DNA of 45,476 nucleotides from Cyclobacteriaceae bacterium. Its GTDB lineage: Bacteria > Bacteroidota > Bacteroidia > Cytophagales > Cyclobacteriaceae. Position 1 is the stretch's first letter, and every line of letters begins with the position of its first letter. This document shows positions 31,886 to 41,203 of the stretch, piece by piece. The notes under the pieces were generated by a model. That model worked only from the letters and a program-made list of their open reading frames with translations, did not search any database and was not told where the DNA came from. A program made the position numbers and the translations under genes. The DNA is taken from positions 1 to 45,476 of the forward strand of contig JAOUDZ010000030.1 of assembly GCA_029858965.1 (NCBI GenBank), given 5' to 3'.

Positions 31886-32779
31886 CTAGTTTATACGCGC
31901 GGGTGTAACGGTATATCCAGCGCTTCGAAGTAGTCCGATCAACCCATTTTCACCGGGGAGGTGAAGTGCCCCAACAGCAATAAAGGTCTCCTGTTCTCTG
32001 ATTATGCCAGGAAGTTTTTCCATCCATTTTTTATTTCTGTCGTCTAGCATAACTTCAATCTCTGATTTGGAATATGCTTGTGTTGATAAAAGTTCTTCAA
32101 GTTTAGTCAGATTTCCTTCCCGATAGTATTTATTCATACTTAAGAATTCCTTTTTCACCGTTTCTTTTCCAAGCACGAATGCCGTCAGCATTTCTGCCTG
32201 ACGTGGCAGACTAAACTGGTGGTACATGGCGTTAACCTGAACTTCAAAAGTTTCTAACCCTGTCAAGTTCTTTCCTTCCTTCTTCGCGCGCTGTTGAAAA
32301 TACAGATCCATCGGCAATTCTTTTGTTTGGTCCAATGGAAAATACTGCTGTTGAAGCATGGTCATCAGTATGATCTGAATGGTTAATGGGTTAAACGTAT
32401 TGAACATTTTCAAATCATGCCCCGATAATTCCTTTAACCATATCGCAGTTTGCAGAAACTGCACGGAATCCAAAAGTCTGTCAAGTGTCGTTTCCTGCAT
32501 CTGAGCTGCGGCCATTGCCTTCATCGTTATCGTGCTGTCCAGGAGCAGTTCTCCAACAACGTGAGTACTTGTGCTAAATTTTTCCGAAACGTTTGTAAGG
32601 CTATCAACATAATGTGAGCCCACGAGATGAAATGTACCAAACAGATAAGAGGGCTGCATAAGACCATTTCCGCTTATTTCCCAAAAGACTGAATTTTCAA
32701 GCGTACTTTTTTGCGCAAACCCTTCCGAAAGGATGAATGCACCAACAAGCATAGTGAAAACCGCTATGCCTCTTTTCAT
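31886..32779 (-). CDS. TraB/GumN family protein
   Basis: 297 residues from ATG at 32779, which begins a signal peptide (GIAVFTMLVGAFILSEGFA) and avoids overlap with the gene upstream; a 304-residue form from 32800 is less likely. Family motifs: FWEISGNG, SYLFGTFHLVGSHYVD near the N-terminus and FIAVGALHLPGENGLIGLL near the C-terminus, the two G-x-x-H motifs of the TraB/GumN (TIKI) fold, thought to be metalloprotease-like. Secreted or periplasmic. Five bases after the membrane-protein gene, so same operon as the sigma factor. Confidence 0.88.
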   Translation of the reverse strand: MKRGIAVFTMLVGAFILSEGFAQKSTLENSVFWEISGNGLMQPSYLFGTFHLVGSHYVDSLTNVSEKFSTSTHVVGELLLDSTITMKAMAAAQMQETTLDRLLDSVQFLQTAIWLKELSGHDLKMFNTFNPLTIQIILMTMLQQQYFPLDQTKELPMDLYFQQRAKKEGKNLTGLETFEVQVNAMYHQFSLPRQAEMLTAFVLGKETVKKEFLSMNKYYREGNLTKLEELLSTQAYSKSEIEVMLDDRNKKWMEKLPGIIREQETFIAVGALHLPGENGLIGLLRSAGYTVTPARIN

Positions 32780-32783
32780 TTTA

Positions 32784-33395
32784 CTATTCCTGAAGATCAT
32801 CCAAAATGCTTTTTAGTTTTTCGAGATGGTTCCCATAAAGTTTTTTGAGATACCAGTCGGTAAACTTTGTGCTTAAAAAATAGAAAAGGATGGCCATGAG
32901 GATGAGGTAAATTATTGTTTGTGGCTTGGCCAGATTGATTAAAAATTCTCCAGCCCCACGCTCCAGCCCGCCAAAGAGCAAGCCGATGCAGAAGTAAACA
33001 GGATAAAGTATGGTATAACTTCGCCTGTAAAACTTAAGGTAGCTTGAAAGGTTATTGATTAGTGAAATCAGGTTACCGCGAATATTTTCTTTGGCCGGAT
33101 CAAAGCGATTAAGCAGAACGAGCTTTTTCACGTAAAAAACAGAATAAACCAGGCACATCAGAATGATAGCGATGGACGTCCATTTGAGTGCTCCCGGTGG
33201 CAGCGAAAGCGCATAGATCAATAAGCCCAGACTAATCATTAAGGTGAATAGAATTTCAAACCATATGCTCCGCTTCAGTTTGTCAACAGCTGATAAGCTC
33301 CTTCTTTTCAGCATAGTAGCAATTTCTGTTTCCCCTTTCGGTTGAAATACGGCCCCGCTATGTTTCCATATATTCTTTAAGTCTTCGAGTTCCAT
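32784..33395 (-). CDS. Membrane protein partner of ECF sigma factor
   Basis: 203 residues. A cytoplasmic N-terminus (MELEDLKNIWKHSGAV) is followed by about four membrane helices: SIWFEILFTLMISLGLLIYAL, IAIILMCLVYSVFYV, SYTILYPVYFCIGLLFGG and TIIYLILMAILFYFL. The stop of the sigma factor gene overlaps its start by 19 bases. A membrane protein translationally coupled to an ECF sigma factor usually acts as its anti-sigma factor; no zinc-binding anti-sigma motif is seen, so this is inferred from position alone. Confidence 0.7.
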   Translation of the reverse strand: MELEDLKNIWKHSGAVFQPKGETEIATMLKRRSLSAVDKLKRSIWFEILFTLMISLGLLIYALSLPPGALKWTSIAIILMCLVYSVFYVKKLVLLNRFDPAKENIRGNLISLINNLSSYLKFYRRSYTILYPVYFCIGLLFGGLERGAGEFLINLAKPQTIIYLILMAILFYFLSTKFTDWYLKKLYGNHLEKLKSILDDLQE

Positions 33396-33889
33396 GGCTT
33401 ATGGCTCATCAATTTTTTCAGTTTTTCCCGAATACGGTTCATCCTGACCCGCACATTGTTTTGTGTAATGCCGATCGTTTCTGCTATTTCATCGTAGGGA
33501 ACTTCTTCAAGGGCCATCATTATCATGGCGCGTTCAATTTCGGAAAGCTCCTGGATTGACCGACGAAGGTGTTCAATGTTTTCCATCATGTCATCTTCCG
33601 ACGCGTCGGAAATATTAAGGTGCAGATCTTTCAGGTCCTCGGTTTTCACGCTACGGGTTTGTTTTCTGAATCTGGAGATAGCTGTATTCAATGCTATACG
33701 ATACATCCATGTCGTGATCTTTGCTTCACCGCGGAAGGAGCGAAATGACTTCCACAATTGGAAAACAATCTCCTGAAAAAGATCGTTGCGAACATCTGAA
33801 TCGTTCTCATACATGAAACAGATTTTGTGGATTAGCCCCTGGTGCTCATTGATTAGGCTAACGAATCTCTTTTCTTCCTCTATTGCCAA
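33377..33889 (-). CDS. ECF-type RNA polymerase sigma factor
   Basis: 170 residues with sigma region 2 (FMYENDSDVRNDLFQEIVFQ, then FRGEAKITTWMYRIALNTAI) and region 4 (LSEIERAMIMMALEEVPYDE, IAETIGITQNNVRVRMNRIREKL, helix-turn-helix). Region 3 is absent, so it belongs to the extracytoplasmic-function group, sigma-70 family. It heads a three-gene operon with the membrane protein and the TraB/GumN gene; target genes unknown. Confidence 0.93.
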   Translation of the reverse strand: MAIEEEKRFVSLINEHQGLIHKICFMYENDSDVRNDLFQEIVFQLWKSFRSFRGEAKITTWMYRIALNTAISRFRKQTRSVKTEDLKDLHLNISDASEDDMMENIEHLRRSIQELSEIERAMIMMALEEVPYDEIAETIGITQNNVRVRMNRIREKLKKLMSHKPWNSKT

Positions 33890-34129
33890 GGGGAGAATGT
33901 CTTTGATGAATAGGTCGAAGGTAAAGAAAGATAATTACAGGCAAAAAATGACAAAAGCCAAAAGCTATGGGATTCCTTAAGGAGGGCAACTCTAAAGACA
34001 GTGCAAATACCCTGGCAGCGCTTTCAAAATGAGAACTGGTTTTCCGGCAGGTAACGTCATAGAACGGAAATCAAGGACCAACGGCTTTGTATGGAAATAC
34101 GGTGTTAAGCTGAGGGAGTAAAGAAAAAT

Positions 34130-35395
34130 CTATTTGGTCGATTTTTCATGCTGGCCCTCCAGATTAAACAGATCGTTGAGCATTTCAGATAACGTTGAAG
34201 CATCTCCACGCTTGCACGCGGCCTTCAGCTGAAGTACGGGATACTTTAGAATCTTCTGCATCAGCGAGCGGCTCATCTCTTCAAGCTTTTCAGCTTCCTC
34301 CGGCTTGGAGTTCTTCAGGAAGCGGGCTAATTCTTCTTTGCGGATTTGTTCCAGTGTATTTTTTAACTTCTGAATAGTAGGTGATACGATCATTTCTTTT
34401 GACCAGTCTTCAAATTCAAGTATCGCTTCCCGGATAATCGCCTGGACCTCAGGGATAGCGGCTTTGCGTTTTTCCAGTGTCTCATTTGTTTTCACCCGTA
34501 TATCGTCCAGATTGTAAACTATTGCTCCCGGAATGTCTTCGATTGATGGTTCAATACTGCGTGGCAAAGAGAGATCCATGAAGTATTTGTGGGAGATAAT
34601 GGTTATATCACCAAGAAGCTCGCGGCTAATTAGCGGTGAATTGCCGGAAACAGAACTGACAATGATATCCGCAGCACTAATTTCAGCTGCCAGGTCTTCT
34701 ATACTGCCAAACTCAAAGCCACACTTTTGAGCAAGATCTTCCGCTTTTTCGCGTGTCCGATTTAGAATCTTTACTTTGCTGATACGTGTGCCGATAAGAT
34801 TAAGACAAAAATCATGTCCAATCTCACCAACGCCAAGCGCTAGCAGTCTGGGCTCGCGAATACCTACTGTAAGATCCTCCGCCAATTCCTTGGCAGCATA
34901 TGAAATGGAAGCTGCACCATCTCTGAAGGAAGTCTCCTGCACTACGCGCTTATTAACAAAGAAAATAGTATGCATCAACCGATGTAAGAATGGACCCGCC
35001 ATGTTTTCATCGGCACTCCATTGGTATGCTTTTTTTACTTGACCCGAAATTTGGAGATCGCCGATAACCTGCGCATCGAGCCCCATCGCCACATCAAATA
35101 AATGCTGAACCGCTTCCTGATCTGAGTAGAATTTGAAGTATTGCGCTGCTTCAGCTCCTATATCCTTAATGAAGGAAATACCTTTGAATATCACACTCGA
35201 AAAATCCTGTTCCGCCAAATAATAAACTTCCGTCCGATTACAGGTAGAAACCACCATGGCGTCGGATGCTTTCGTGTAGTCCCTTATAAAGTGAAGCAGC
35301 CTTTTCGAAGCTTCCTCATTCAAGGATACCTGCTCGCGGATCGCTACCGGGGCAGTTTTATACGTGAGCACTAAAGCTTTGAAATTCTGTGTCAT
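34130..35395 (-). CDS. hemA: Glutamyl-tRNA reductase
   Basis: 421 residues; makes glutamate-1-semialdehyde from glutamyl-tRNA, the first step of haem synthesis by the C5 route. Catalytic C52 in VVSTCNRTEVYY (49-60), H98 in the VQHLFDVAMGLDAQVIGD segment (usually GLDS-x-x-x-GE; here the E is D), and a NADPH-binding LALGVGEIGHDF near residue 190. The C-terminal dimerisation helices are complete. The gene stands alone. A strong -7 element and a Crp/Fnr-type palindrome lie directly upstream, with a leader of only a few bases. Confidence 0.95.
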   Translation of the reverse strand: MTQNFKALVLTYKTAPVAIREQVSLNEEASKRLLHFIRDYTKASDAMVVSTCNRTEVYYLAEQDFSSVIFKGISFIKDIGAEAAQYFKFYSDQEAVQHLFDVAMGLDAQVIGDLQISGQVKKAYQWSADENMAGPFLHRLMHTIFFVNKRVVQETSFRDGAASISYAAKELAEDLTVGIREPRLLALGVGEIGHDFCLNLIGTRISKVKILNRTREKAEDLAQKCGFEFGSIEDLAAEISAADIIVSSVSGNSPLISRELLGDITIISHKYFMDLSLPRSIEPSIEDIPGAIVYNLDDIRVKTNETLEKRKAAIPEVQAIIREAILEFEDWSKEMIVSPTIQKLKNTLEQIRKEELARFLKNSKPEEAEKLEEMSRSLMQKILKYPVLQLKAACKRGDASTLSEMLNDLFNLEGQHEKSTK

Positions 35396-35727
35396 CTGAT
35401 GTTACAAAAGTAAAGCCTGATCCAAATTCAAGTATGACAAAAGTCAACTAAATCGCAATTTAGAATTATTATAAATAACATGACTTACGTTGAAATGTAA
35501 GCTGTTGATTTTATGCTGGTCAACATATGCATTTTTTCTGGCAACCCCATAGTTGTGTTGTGAAAAAGGCTATAAACTCCCTGTAAAGTAACAAATCTAC
35601 CGGTCGATAATTATCACGGGAGGACGTTAACAGACAACAACCCTCCATCTCGGTCCCCGTCAGGAAAGCATTTGTACTGCTAAAATAGTTCAAAAAAAAT
35701 ACGATTTTCGAAGATCAGTTGGCCGTT
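35396..35727. other. Divergent intergenic region (332 bp) between hemA and the HhH protein gene
   Basis: The left 50 bases hold the hemA promoter (next entry). The rest is A+T-rich with no open frame or recognisable element. The TTG at 35719 is not used as a start for the next gene because an ATG follows 9 bases later. Confidence 0.5.
35405..35446 (-). promoter_or_regulatory. hemA promoter with TGAC-N4-GTCA palindrome
   Basis: Minus strand TACTTTTG (35405-35412) is an exact TAnnTTTG -7 element. TGACAAAAGTCA at 35435-35446 is a perfect inverted repeat whose centre lies 32 bp from the centre of the -7 element, i.e. near -40, the class II activator position. The hemA ATG (35395) would begin only about 4 bases after the start of transcription. 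Confidence 0.6.
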
Positions 35728-36645
35728 ATGATTAGGTTAAAACGTTGGGTTAAGAATTTTTTCGGGCTTTCGCATGCCCAGGTAAACGGATTTGTAATAT
35801 TAATTCCGCTCCTCGCTATCATTTTGTTTTCCGAACCCGTGTGGCATTGGTATGTCAGCCACCAGGAGGAGGATTTTTCAGGAAATCGGGCCAAGTTGGA
35901 TAGTTTGATTGCGTTGTGGGAGACGAAAACCCCTAAAGAACGCGCAGATTCTTCTGGTGTCGCGCCTGGCATAACGGATTTGTTTGTCTTTGATCCAAAT
36001 AATGCGACGGTAGAGGAGCTTGTTGCGCTTGGCTTTTCGTCAACTTTGTCGGCCAGAATTGCACGTTATCGCGAGAAAGGGGGAAAGTTCACCATCAAGG
36101 CAGACTTGCTTAAAATCTATGGTATTGACACCTCTTTCTTTAGGCAACGGTACGCGTTCATTGATCTGCCCGAAAAATCAGAACGCAAAGAAAAGGCAAA
36201 GGAATATAGCCAGTTCGCCATTGAAAAATCCTCGCCCGATTTAATGTTTGACTTAAATCAGGCAGATACTTCGCAGCTGAAGAAGATCTTTGGGATTGGT
36301 GACAGGCTTTCCATGCGCATAGTTAAGTACAGGGATGCTTTAGGCGGGTTTACAACCTTTGATCAAGTGCGGGAAGTGTATGGACTGGATTCCGCGGTAA
36401 TTGATCGATTGATAAATTCTTCTTTTTTGAAGGACGATTTTCAACCAACTAAGATTAACATCAATACAGCTGACGAAACGGCAATGGCGACTCATCCCTA
36501 TATAAGGAAGGCTGCAGCCAGGGCCATTGTCGCTTACCGATTTCAGCATGGGGAATTTGAGGCATTAGATGATCTTCGAAAGATACATGCGCTAGACGAT
36601 GAAACCATTCAGAAAATCGCCCCATATTTGACATTGGGAGATTAG
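35728..36645 (+). CDS. ComEA-like helix-hairpin-helix protein
   Basis: 305 residues from ATG at 35728. One membrane helix near the N-terminus (about 20-37, GFVILIPLLAIILF). Three helix-hairpin-helix modules follow, each starting with a phenylalanine or isoleucine before a short Asn-rich turn: FDPNNATVEELVALGF, FDLNQADTSQLKKIFGIG and ININTADETAM, with the ININTAD form being typical of ComEA. Likely a membrane-anchored DNA-binding protein facing the periplasm, possibly for DNA uptake; no other competence genes are nearby. Precedes the helicase gene by about 64 bases. Confidence 0.85.
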   Translation: MIRLKRWVKNFFGLSHAQVNGFVILIPLLAIILFSEPVWHWYVSHQEEDFSGNRAKLDSLIALWETKTPKERADSSGVAPGITDLFVFDPNNATVEELVALGFSSTLSARIARYREKGGKFTIKADLLKIYGIDTSFFRQRYAFIDLPEKSERKEKAKEYSQFAIEKSSPDLMFDLNQADTSQLKKIFGIGDRLSMRIVKYRDALGGFTTFDQVREVYGLDSAVIDRLINSSFLKDDFQPTKININTADETAMATHPYIRKAAARAIVAYRFQHGEFEALDDLRKIHALDDETIQKIAPYLTLGD

Positions 36646-36709
36646 CGTATGGGAATTGAATAGCGCAATCTATTCTCTGCAATGCGCTCACCACAAAGGA
36701 ATGTTAACA

Positions 36710-39700
36710 ATGCCTGATCCCGTTAAAAATATTTTGTCAACTTTTCTGCGAAGGCTAACCAACCTGTCTGGTAATAGCAGATCATTGCTGCTGCTCCGTT
36801 TACAGGCAGAACAATTGATCGACATCAACGAATTTGGTTTCCTAACGGGAAACAAGTCGTTTGAAATCATAAATGCACTTATTGAAGGTCGCAGTAAAAG
36901 ACTTTGTCAGATACTGGATAGCAGGGTTGAGTCAAATAATATTGCCAGTAAGAAACTGAAGAAACTTCAGCGAATCGACGGGTTGATTTTCGAAGAGCGT
37001 GGGTCAAACGACTTGCATGTTGGATGGCCTTTTGTGCGCGGTAAGTTTTCCGATGGCACGCTTGTAAGATGCCCATTACTCTACTTTCCGGTATCGATTA
37101 TTCAGGAAGGACAGTATTGGTTGGTGCAGCCAAGAAAAGAAGCCGGGATTACCCTCAACAAATCATTTTTGCTCGCGTATGCCTTTTATAACCAGGTTAA
37201 ACTCGATGAAGAATTGCTGGATACCAACTTTGAAGAATTTGATACAGACAGTACGGTTTTCAGGACCCAGCTTTACCAGTTGCTGAAAGACAAAATTGAA
37301 TTAAATTTCAACCCTGAGAATTTTCACGATGAATTGATTGCCTTTCATGCTTTCAAGAAATCAGAATTTCAAGAGTCTCATCGTCATGGAGAGCTTAAAC
37401 TGTTTCCTGAAGCCGTACTTGGAATATTTCCACAAGCCGGGTCACAGCTTGTGCCTGACTACCTGCAATTAATTGAGAACAATTCCATCAACGATCTTGA
37501 GGAATTCTTTCTTAACAAAAATACACTTGACGGGCAACCTGTAACAAAGGAGAGCAGCTTGTTAAGCCAGGTGATCAGTGAGGAAAAGATTCATACCCCT
37601 TTTGTCTTGGATGCATACCAGGAAAACGCTATTAAAGCAATAAAGAAAGGTCGTTCTATCGTTGTCCAGGGTCCACCCGGAACCGGCAAGTCGCAACTTA
37701 TTTGCAACCTATTGGCCGATGCAATAGCCTCCGGCAAGAAAGCATTGCTGGTTTGCCAGAAGCGCGCTGCGCTTGATGTCGTGTATGAACGGTTGAAAGA
37801 AACAGAACTTGGAGATTTTCTTGGTCTTGTTCATGATTTCAGAAATGACCGCAAGGAAATATTTTCAAAAATTTCACAGCAGGTCGAATGTATTGAAGAG
37901 TTTAAGACGCGGAACAGGAGTATTGACGTCATTCAAACGGAACGAAAATTCTTTCAACTCTGCCGCAGAATTGATCAGATTATAGAAGAATTGGAGGAAT
38001 TCAAATTTGCTTTATTCGATGATAAGGAATGCGGTATTTCCGTCAAGGAGCTCTATCTCACCTCAGACTTACATGCGCCAGCGATTAACTTAAAGCAAGA
38101 GTATCAATATTGTTCCTTTCCTGAAATAAAAGGTATTGCGCGTAGGCTAAGGGTTTATTCCAACTATGCTTCCTATATGGAAGATGAGGATTATCCCTGG
38201 CGTGACCGAAAGCCATTCTCTGCGCTGCAAGCCTCGGATCAAACGGAAATTGAAAAAACGGTGGCGGATATCCCGCATTATCAAAAGCAAATTGCTGAAG
38301 CATTTCAAACATTGATAGGTGCCCCGATTTCTCTTGAGGCCTGCGGTTCGCTCTATCTGAAGCAAGATGAAATTCTTGGAATGATCAGCGTTCTCAAGGA
38401 TGAGGAAACATATCGGTACTTTCAGTCAATGATTAATGAAACCGATGAAGAGACAAGCTTGCTTTGGCTTTCCAATGTGGAGCGCGTAAGTTTGAACTGT
38501 TTTACAGGTGAGCATCCGGAAATTACACTGCCCTCGGTTCAATTGGGAAAATTCCAGGAGGTTTTGCAGCAATGTATGAAGGCGCGAAGAAACCTTGTTC
38601 GGTGGGTGAGATGGGAGTTATTCTCCAAGGAAAAATTCTATATTAAACGGGTGCTTGTTTCGAATGACTTACCCTACGCCAAGGCCGGACTGAAAACACT
38701 TGAAAGGAGGATTGATGGTCGTCTTAATCTCGAGCACAATCTCACGGCGCTAAAGCAAAAGAGCTGGCTGATTGAATTACCGATTAACTATGATGAAGAA
38801 TCCCTAAAAGTTTGGTTTGAAAAGCAGAAGCTGGCGATGCGTGCCAAACTGTTGTTCAATACACTGCGTGAACTTGAAGGGTTAATTACCGTTGAGAAAT
38901 ACACCCTCGCGGAGTTCGCATCTTTAATGCGTGAAATCCTTGCTATCATAAAGGAAGTGCCAATCAAAAGAATGCAGTGGCAGGCGTATTTAACGCCGTA
39001 TCAGGTTAACCAACTGATCCAGGAGCCGACCCTTGAGGAGGAGTATTCAAGAACTTTACTGCGTGATTTTGACAGCCTGTGCGAGTTTGATGGACTTAAA
39101 GAGGATTTGCAATTCTTTGAGCAGAATATTATCTCAAAGCTGCATGACCACCTGAATACATGGGACCCCGCCGAGATGGAAAAGCTTTTTCAAAATAGTT
39201 TGCGGCTGGCATGGATAGATCACGTTGAAACAAAGTATCCAATCCTCAGGTCCGTGTCATCAATGAAAATGGAGACACTGCAGCGTGAGTTGGGTGAATG
39301 CGTAGAGGAAAAACAAAAGCTTAGTGCTCAAATTTTATTGGTTCGTGCGCGCGAACGCGTCTACGAAAGCCTGGAATACAATCGCCTGAATAACATGGTG
39401 ACGTATCGCGACTTGCTGCATCAGGTTACGAAGAAGAAGAAAATCTGGCCCATCCGGAAATTGATTTCAACGTTCCATTATGAATTGTTTCAGCTGATTC
39501 CCTGTTGGATGGCGTCTCCGGAATCCGTTTCTGCCATTTTCCCCATGACGGAACTTTTTGATATAGTGATATTTGATGAGGCATCCCAGTGTTTTGCGGA
39601 ACGCGGTGTTCCTGCCATGTACAGGGGAAAGCAAATCGTTGTGGCAGGCGACGACAAACAGCTGCGACCCAGCGAACTTTATCAGGTGCGCTGGGATGAT

Positions 39701-40750
39701 GAACAGGAATCTCCTGATCAGGAGGTAGATTCCCTGCTGGCTTTGTCCGGAAGGTACTTGTCAACAGCCCACTTGCAAGGACACTACAGAAGTCAGTCCC
39801 TCGAGTTAATTGATTTCTCCAACACGCATTTTTACGAGGGTAGATTGCAGCTGCTGCCGGACCGCGAAATTATCAATCGGATGGAACCTGCTATTGAATA
39901 TGAAAAAGTAAGTGGGGTTTGGCAAGACCAAACCAATGCGATAGAAGCCGAAGCAGTAGTGCGTAAAGTATTTGAAATTGCAGCACGATATCCTCACAAA
40001 GAAATAGGTGTTGTAACCTTTAATGCGCCACAGCAAATGCTGGTGCTGGATCTGTTGGAAACTGAGTCACTCAAAACCAATATCGCTGTCCCGCCGTCTC
40101 TTTTTGTCAAAAACATAGAAAATGTACAGGGTGATGAACGGGATTATATAATCTTTTCGATCGGATATGCTCCTGATAAGGATGGAAAGATGGCTATGCA
40201 ATTTGGAAGTCTGAATGCCGCTGGTGGTGAAAACCGGCTTAATGTGGCCGTCACCCGAGCGCGTGAGAAAATAATTCTGATTACCAGCATATCACCTGAG
40301 CAACTCAAGGTTGCAGAAATCAAGAACGAAGGACCAAAGCTCTTGCGCAAATACCTTGAATATGCCCGTGAAGTGGATATGCGAAAGTATATCCCGAAGA
40401 CCAGTCATCGACTAAACCATGCCGCCGATTGGTACTTGAGCCGCCGCCTGCAGCAATGGTGTACAGAGCGACTGCCGGAGTTCTCGTTTGATATAAATTC
40501 ACTACCATTTACCGATATGTGTGTGCGTCATTCAGATCAGTACCTGGGCGCAATTCTCACAGATGATGCACGGTATTTTTCCAGTTTATCCGCAAAAGAT
40601 GTCCATGCCTATACGCCTGCCTTATTGACAAAAAAGAATTGGAAATACCATATGGTCTTTAGCCGCAACCTCTGGAAAGACAGGGAGCGTGTTGAAAGCG
40701 ATCTGATGGTTTTTGTGGGATCGCAGTTGCTGCAAAATCAAAAAGCCTGA
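36710..40750 (+). CDS. Superfamily 1 DNA/RNA helicase with degenerate nuclease-like C-terminal domain
   Basis: 1346 residues from ATG at 36710, which has AAAGGA 9 bases upstream; earlier TTG (36656) and ATG (36701) starts are poorer. An N-terminal region of about 310 residues (DUF4011-like, LTNLSGNSRSLLLLR) precedes helicase motif I GPPGTGKSQ (321-329), motif Ia (LLVCQKRAAL), motif II FDEAS (about 955-959), GDDKQLRPSE (III), GHYRSQSLELI (IV), VQGDERDYII (V) and NVAVTRAREKIIL (VI). A long insert separates motifs Ia and II. The tail has TDDARYFSS, AKDVHAYTPALL and NWKYHMVFSRNLW, which resembles the Vsr-like nuclease tail of such helicases but with key residues changed. Possible defence or DNA-repair role. 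Confidence 0.88.
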   Translation: MPDPVKNILSTFLRRLTNLSGNSRSLLLLRLQAEQLIDINEFGFLTGNKSFEIINALIEGRSKRLCQILDSRVESNNIASKKLKKLQRIDGLIFEERGSNDLHVGWPFVRGKFSDGTLVRCPLLYFPVSIIQEGQYWLVQPRKEAGITLNKSFLLAYAFYNQVKLDEELLDTNFEEFDTDSTVFRTQLYQLLKDKIELNFNPENFHDELIAFHAFKKSEFQESHRHGELKLFPEAVLGIFPQAGSQLVPDYLQLIENNSINDLEEFFLNKNTLDGQPVTKESSLLSQVISEEKIHTPFVLDAYQENAIKAIKKGRSIVVQGPPGTGKSQLICNLLADAIASGKKALLVCQKRAALDVVYERLKETELGDFLGLVHDFRNDRKEIFSKISQQVECIEEFKTRNRSIDVIQTERKFFQLCRRIDQIIEELEEFKFALFDDKECGISVKELYLTSDLHAPAINLKQEYQYCSFPEIKGIARRLRVYSNYASYMEDEDYPWRDRKPFSALQASDQTEIEKTVADIPHYQKQIAEAFQTLIGAPISLEACGSLYLKQDEILGMISVLKDEETYRYFQSMINETDEETSLLWLSNVERVSLNCFTGEHPEITLPSVQLGKFQEVLQQCMKARRNLVRWVRWELFSKEKFYIKRVLVSNDLPYAKAGLKTLERRIDGRLNLEHNLTALKQKSWLIELPINYDEESLKVWFEKQKLAMRAKLLFNTLRELEGLITVEKYTLAEFASLMREILAIIKEVPIKRMQWQAYLTPYQVNQLIQEPTLEEEYSRTLLRDFDSLCEFDGLKEDLQFFEQNIISKLHDHLNTWDPAEMEKLFQNSLRLAWIDHVETKYPILRSVSSMKMETLQRELGECVEEKQKLSAQILLVRARERVYESLEYNRLNNMVTYRDLLHQVTKKKKIWPIRKLISTFHYELFQLIPCWMASPESVSAIFPMTELFDIVIFDEASQCFAERGVPAMYRGKQIVVAGDDKQLRPSELYQVRWDDEQESPDQEVDSLLALSGRYLSTAHLQGHYRSQSLELIDFSNTHFYEGRLQLLPDREIINRMEPAIEYEKVSGVWQDQTNAIEAEAVVRKVFEIAARYPHKEIGVVTFNAPQQMLVLDLLETESLKTNIAVPPSLFVKNIENVQGDERDYIIFSIGYAPDKDGKMAMQFGSLNAAGGENRLNVAVTRAREKIILITSISPEQLKVAEIKNEGPKLLRKYLEYAREVDMRKYIPKTSHRLNHAADWYLSRRLQQWCTERLPEFSFDINSLPFTDMCVRHSDQYLGAILTDDARYFSSLSAKDVHAYTPALLTKKNWKYHMVFSRNLWKDRERVESDLMVFVGSQLLQNQKA

Positions 40751-41203
40751 AGACATATGGGTGCACGGCATTGGCATTAACCTGAACGACTTAGTTGCGT
40801 TGCCTGTTCGATTGTCAAGTTGATTCTTCACTGATACAACACTTTTGCGGTGCGTTTCAAACATCGCTGTTGTTTCGGCTACCATCTCCGGACATTGTTC
40901 AATAATTTTATGCTGTTATGAAAGGATCGTGCGAAATGTTGTAAAGTTGAAAGGTATAAACTTTCTCGACCTTGGATGGATATCCAATGGGGATTGTTCC
41001 TGAAGAAATATAGCGTATAGTCTCTTTTCCGTACGGCAAAATTAATGGAGTTAGATGCAGGTCACGGTTTAACAAGCCTAAATCTGATCAGGAATTCTTG
41101 CTCAAAAGAAAAATATGCAGGCTATGATTGTCTATGGCTGGCTAAAGAAAGAAGCCGGGCATAGCTACCCGACTTCAAACTACAACCAGACGCCCTGAAA
41201 AAA
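40751..41203. other. Convergent intergenic region (453 bp)
   Basis: No gene, tRNA or repeat seen. The last 50 bases contain the glnII terminator hairpin (next entry). An 87-codon minus frame (40622-40885) runs into the helicase gene and is judged a shadow. Confidence 0.5.
41151..41176 (-). terminator. Rho-independent terminator of glnII
   Basis: GAAGCCGGG (41151-41159) and CCCGACTTC (41168-41176) form a 9-bp stem with one mismatch and an 8-base loop. On the minus strand the stem is followed by TTTCTTTAGCC. It lies 28 bases beyond the glnII stop. Confidence 0.7.
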
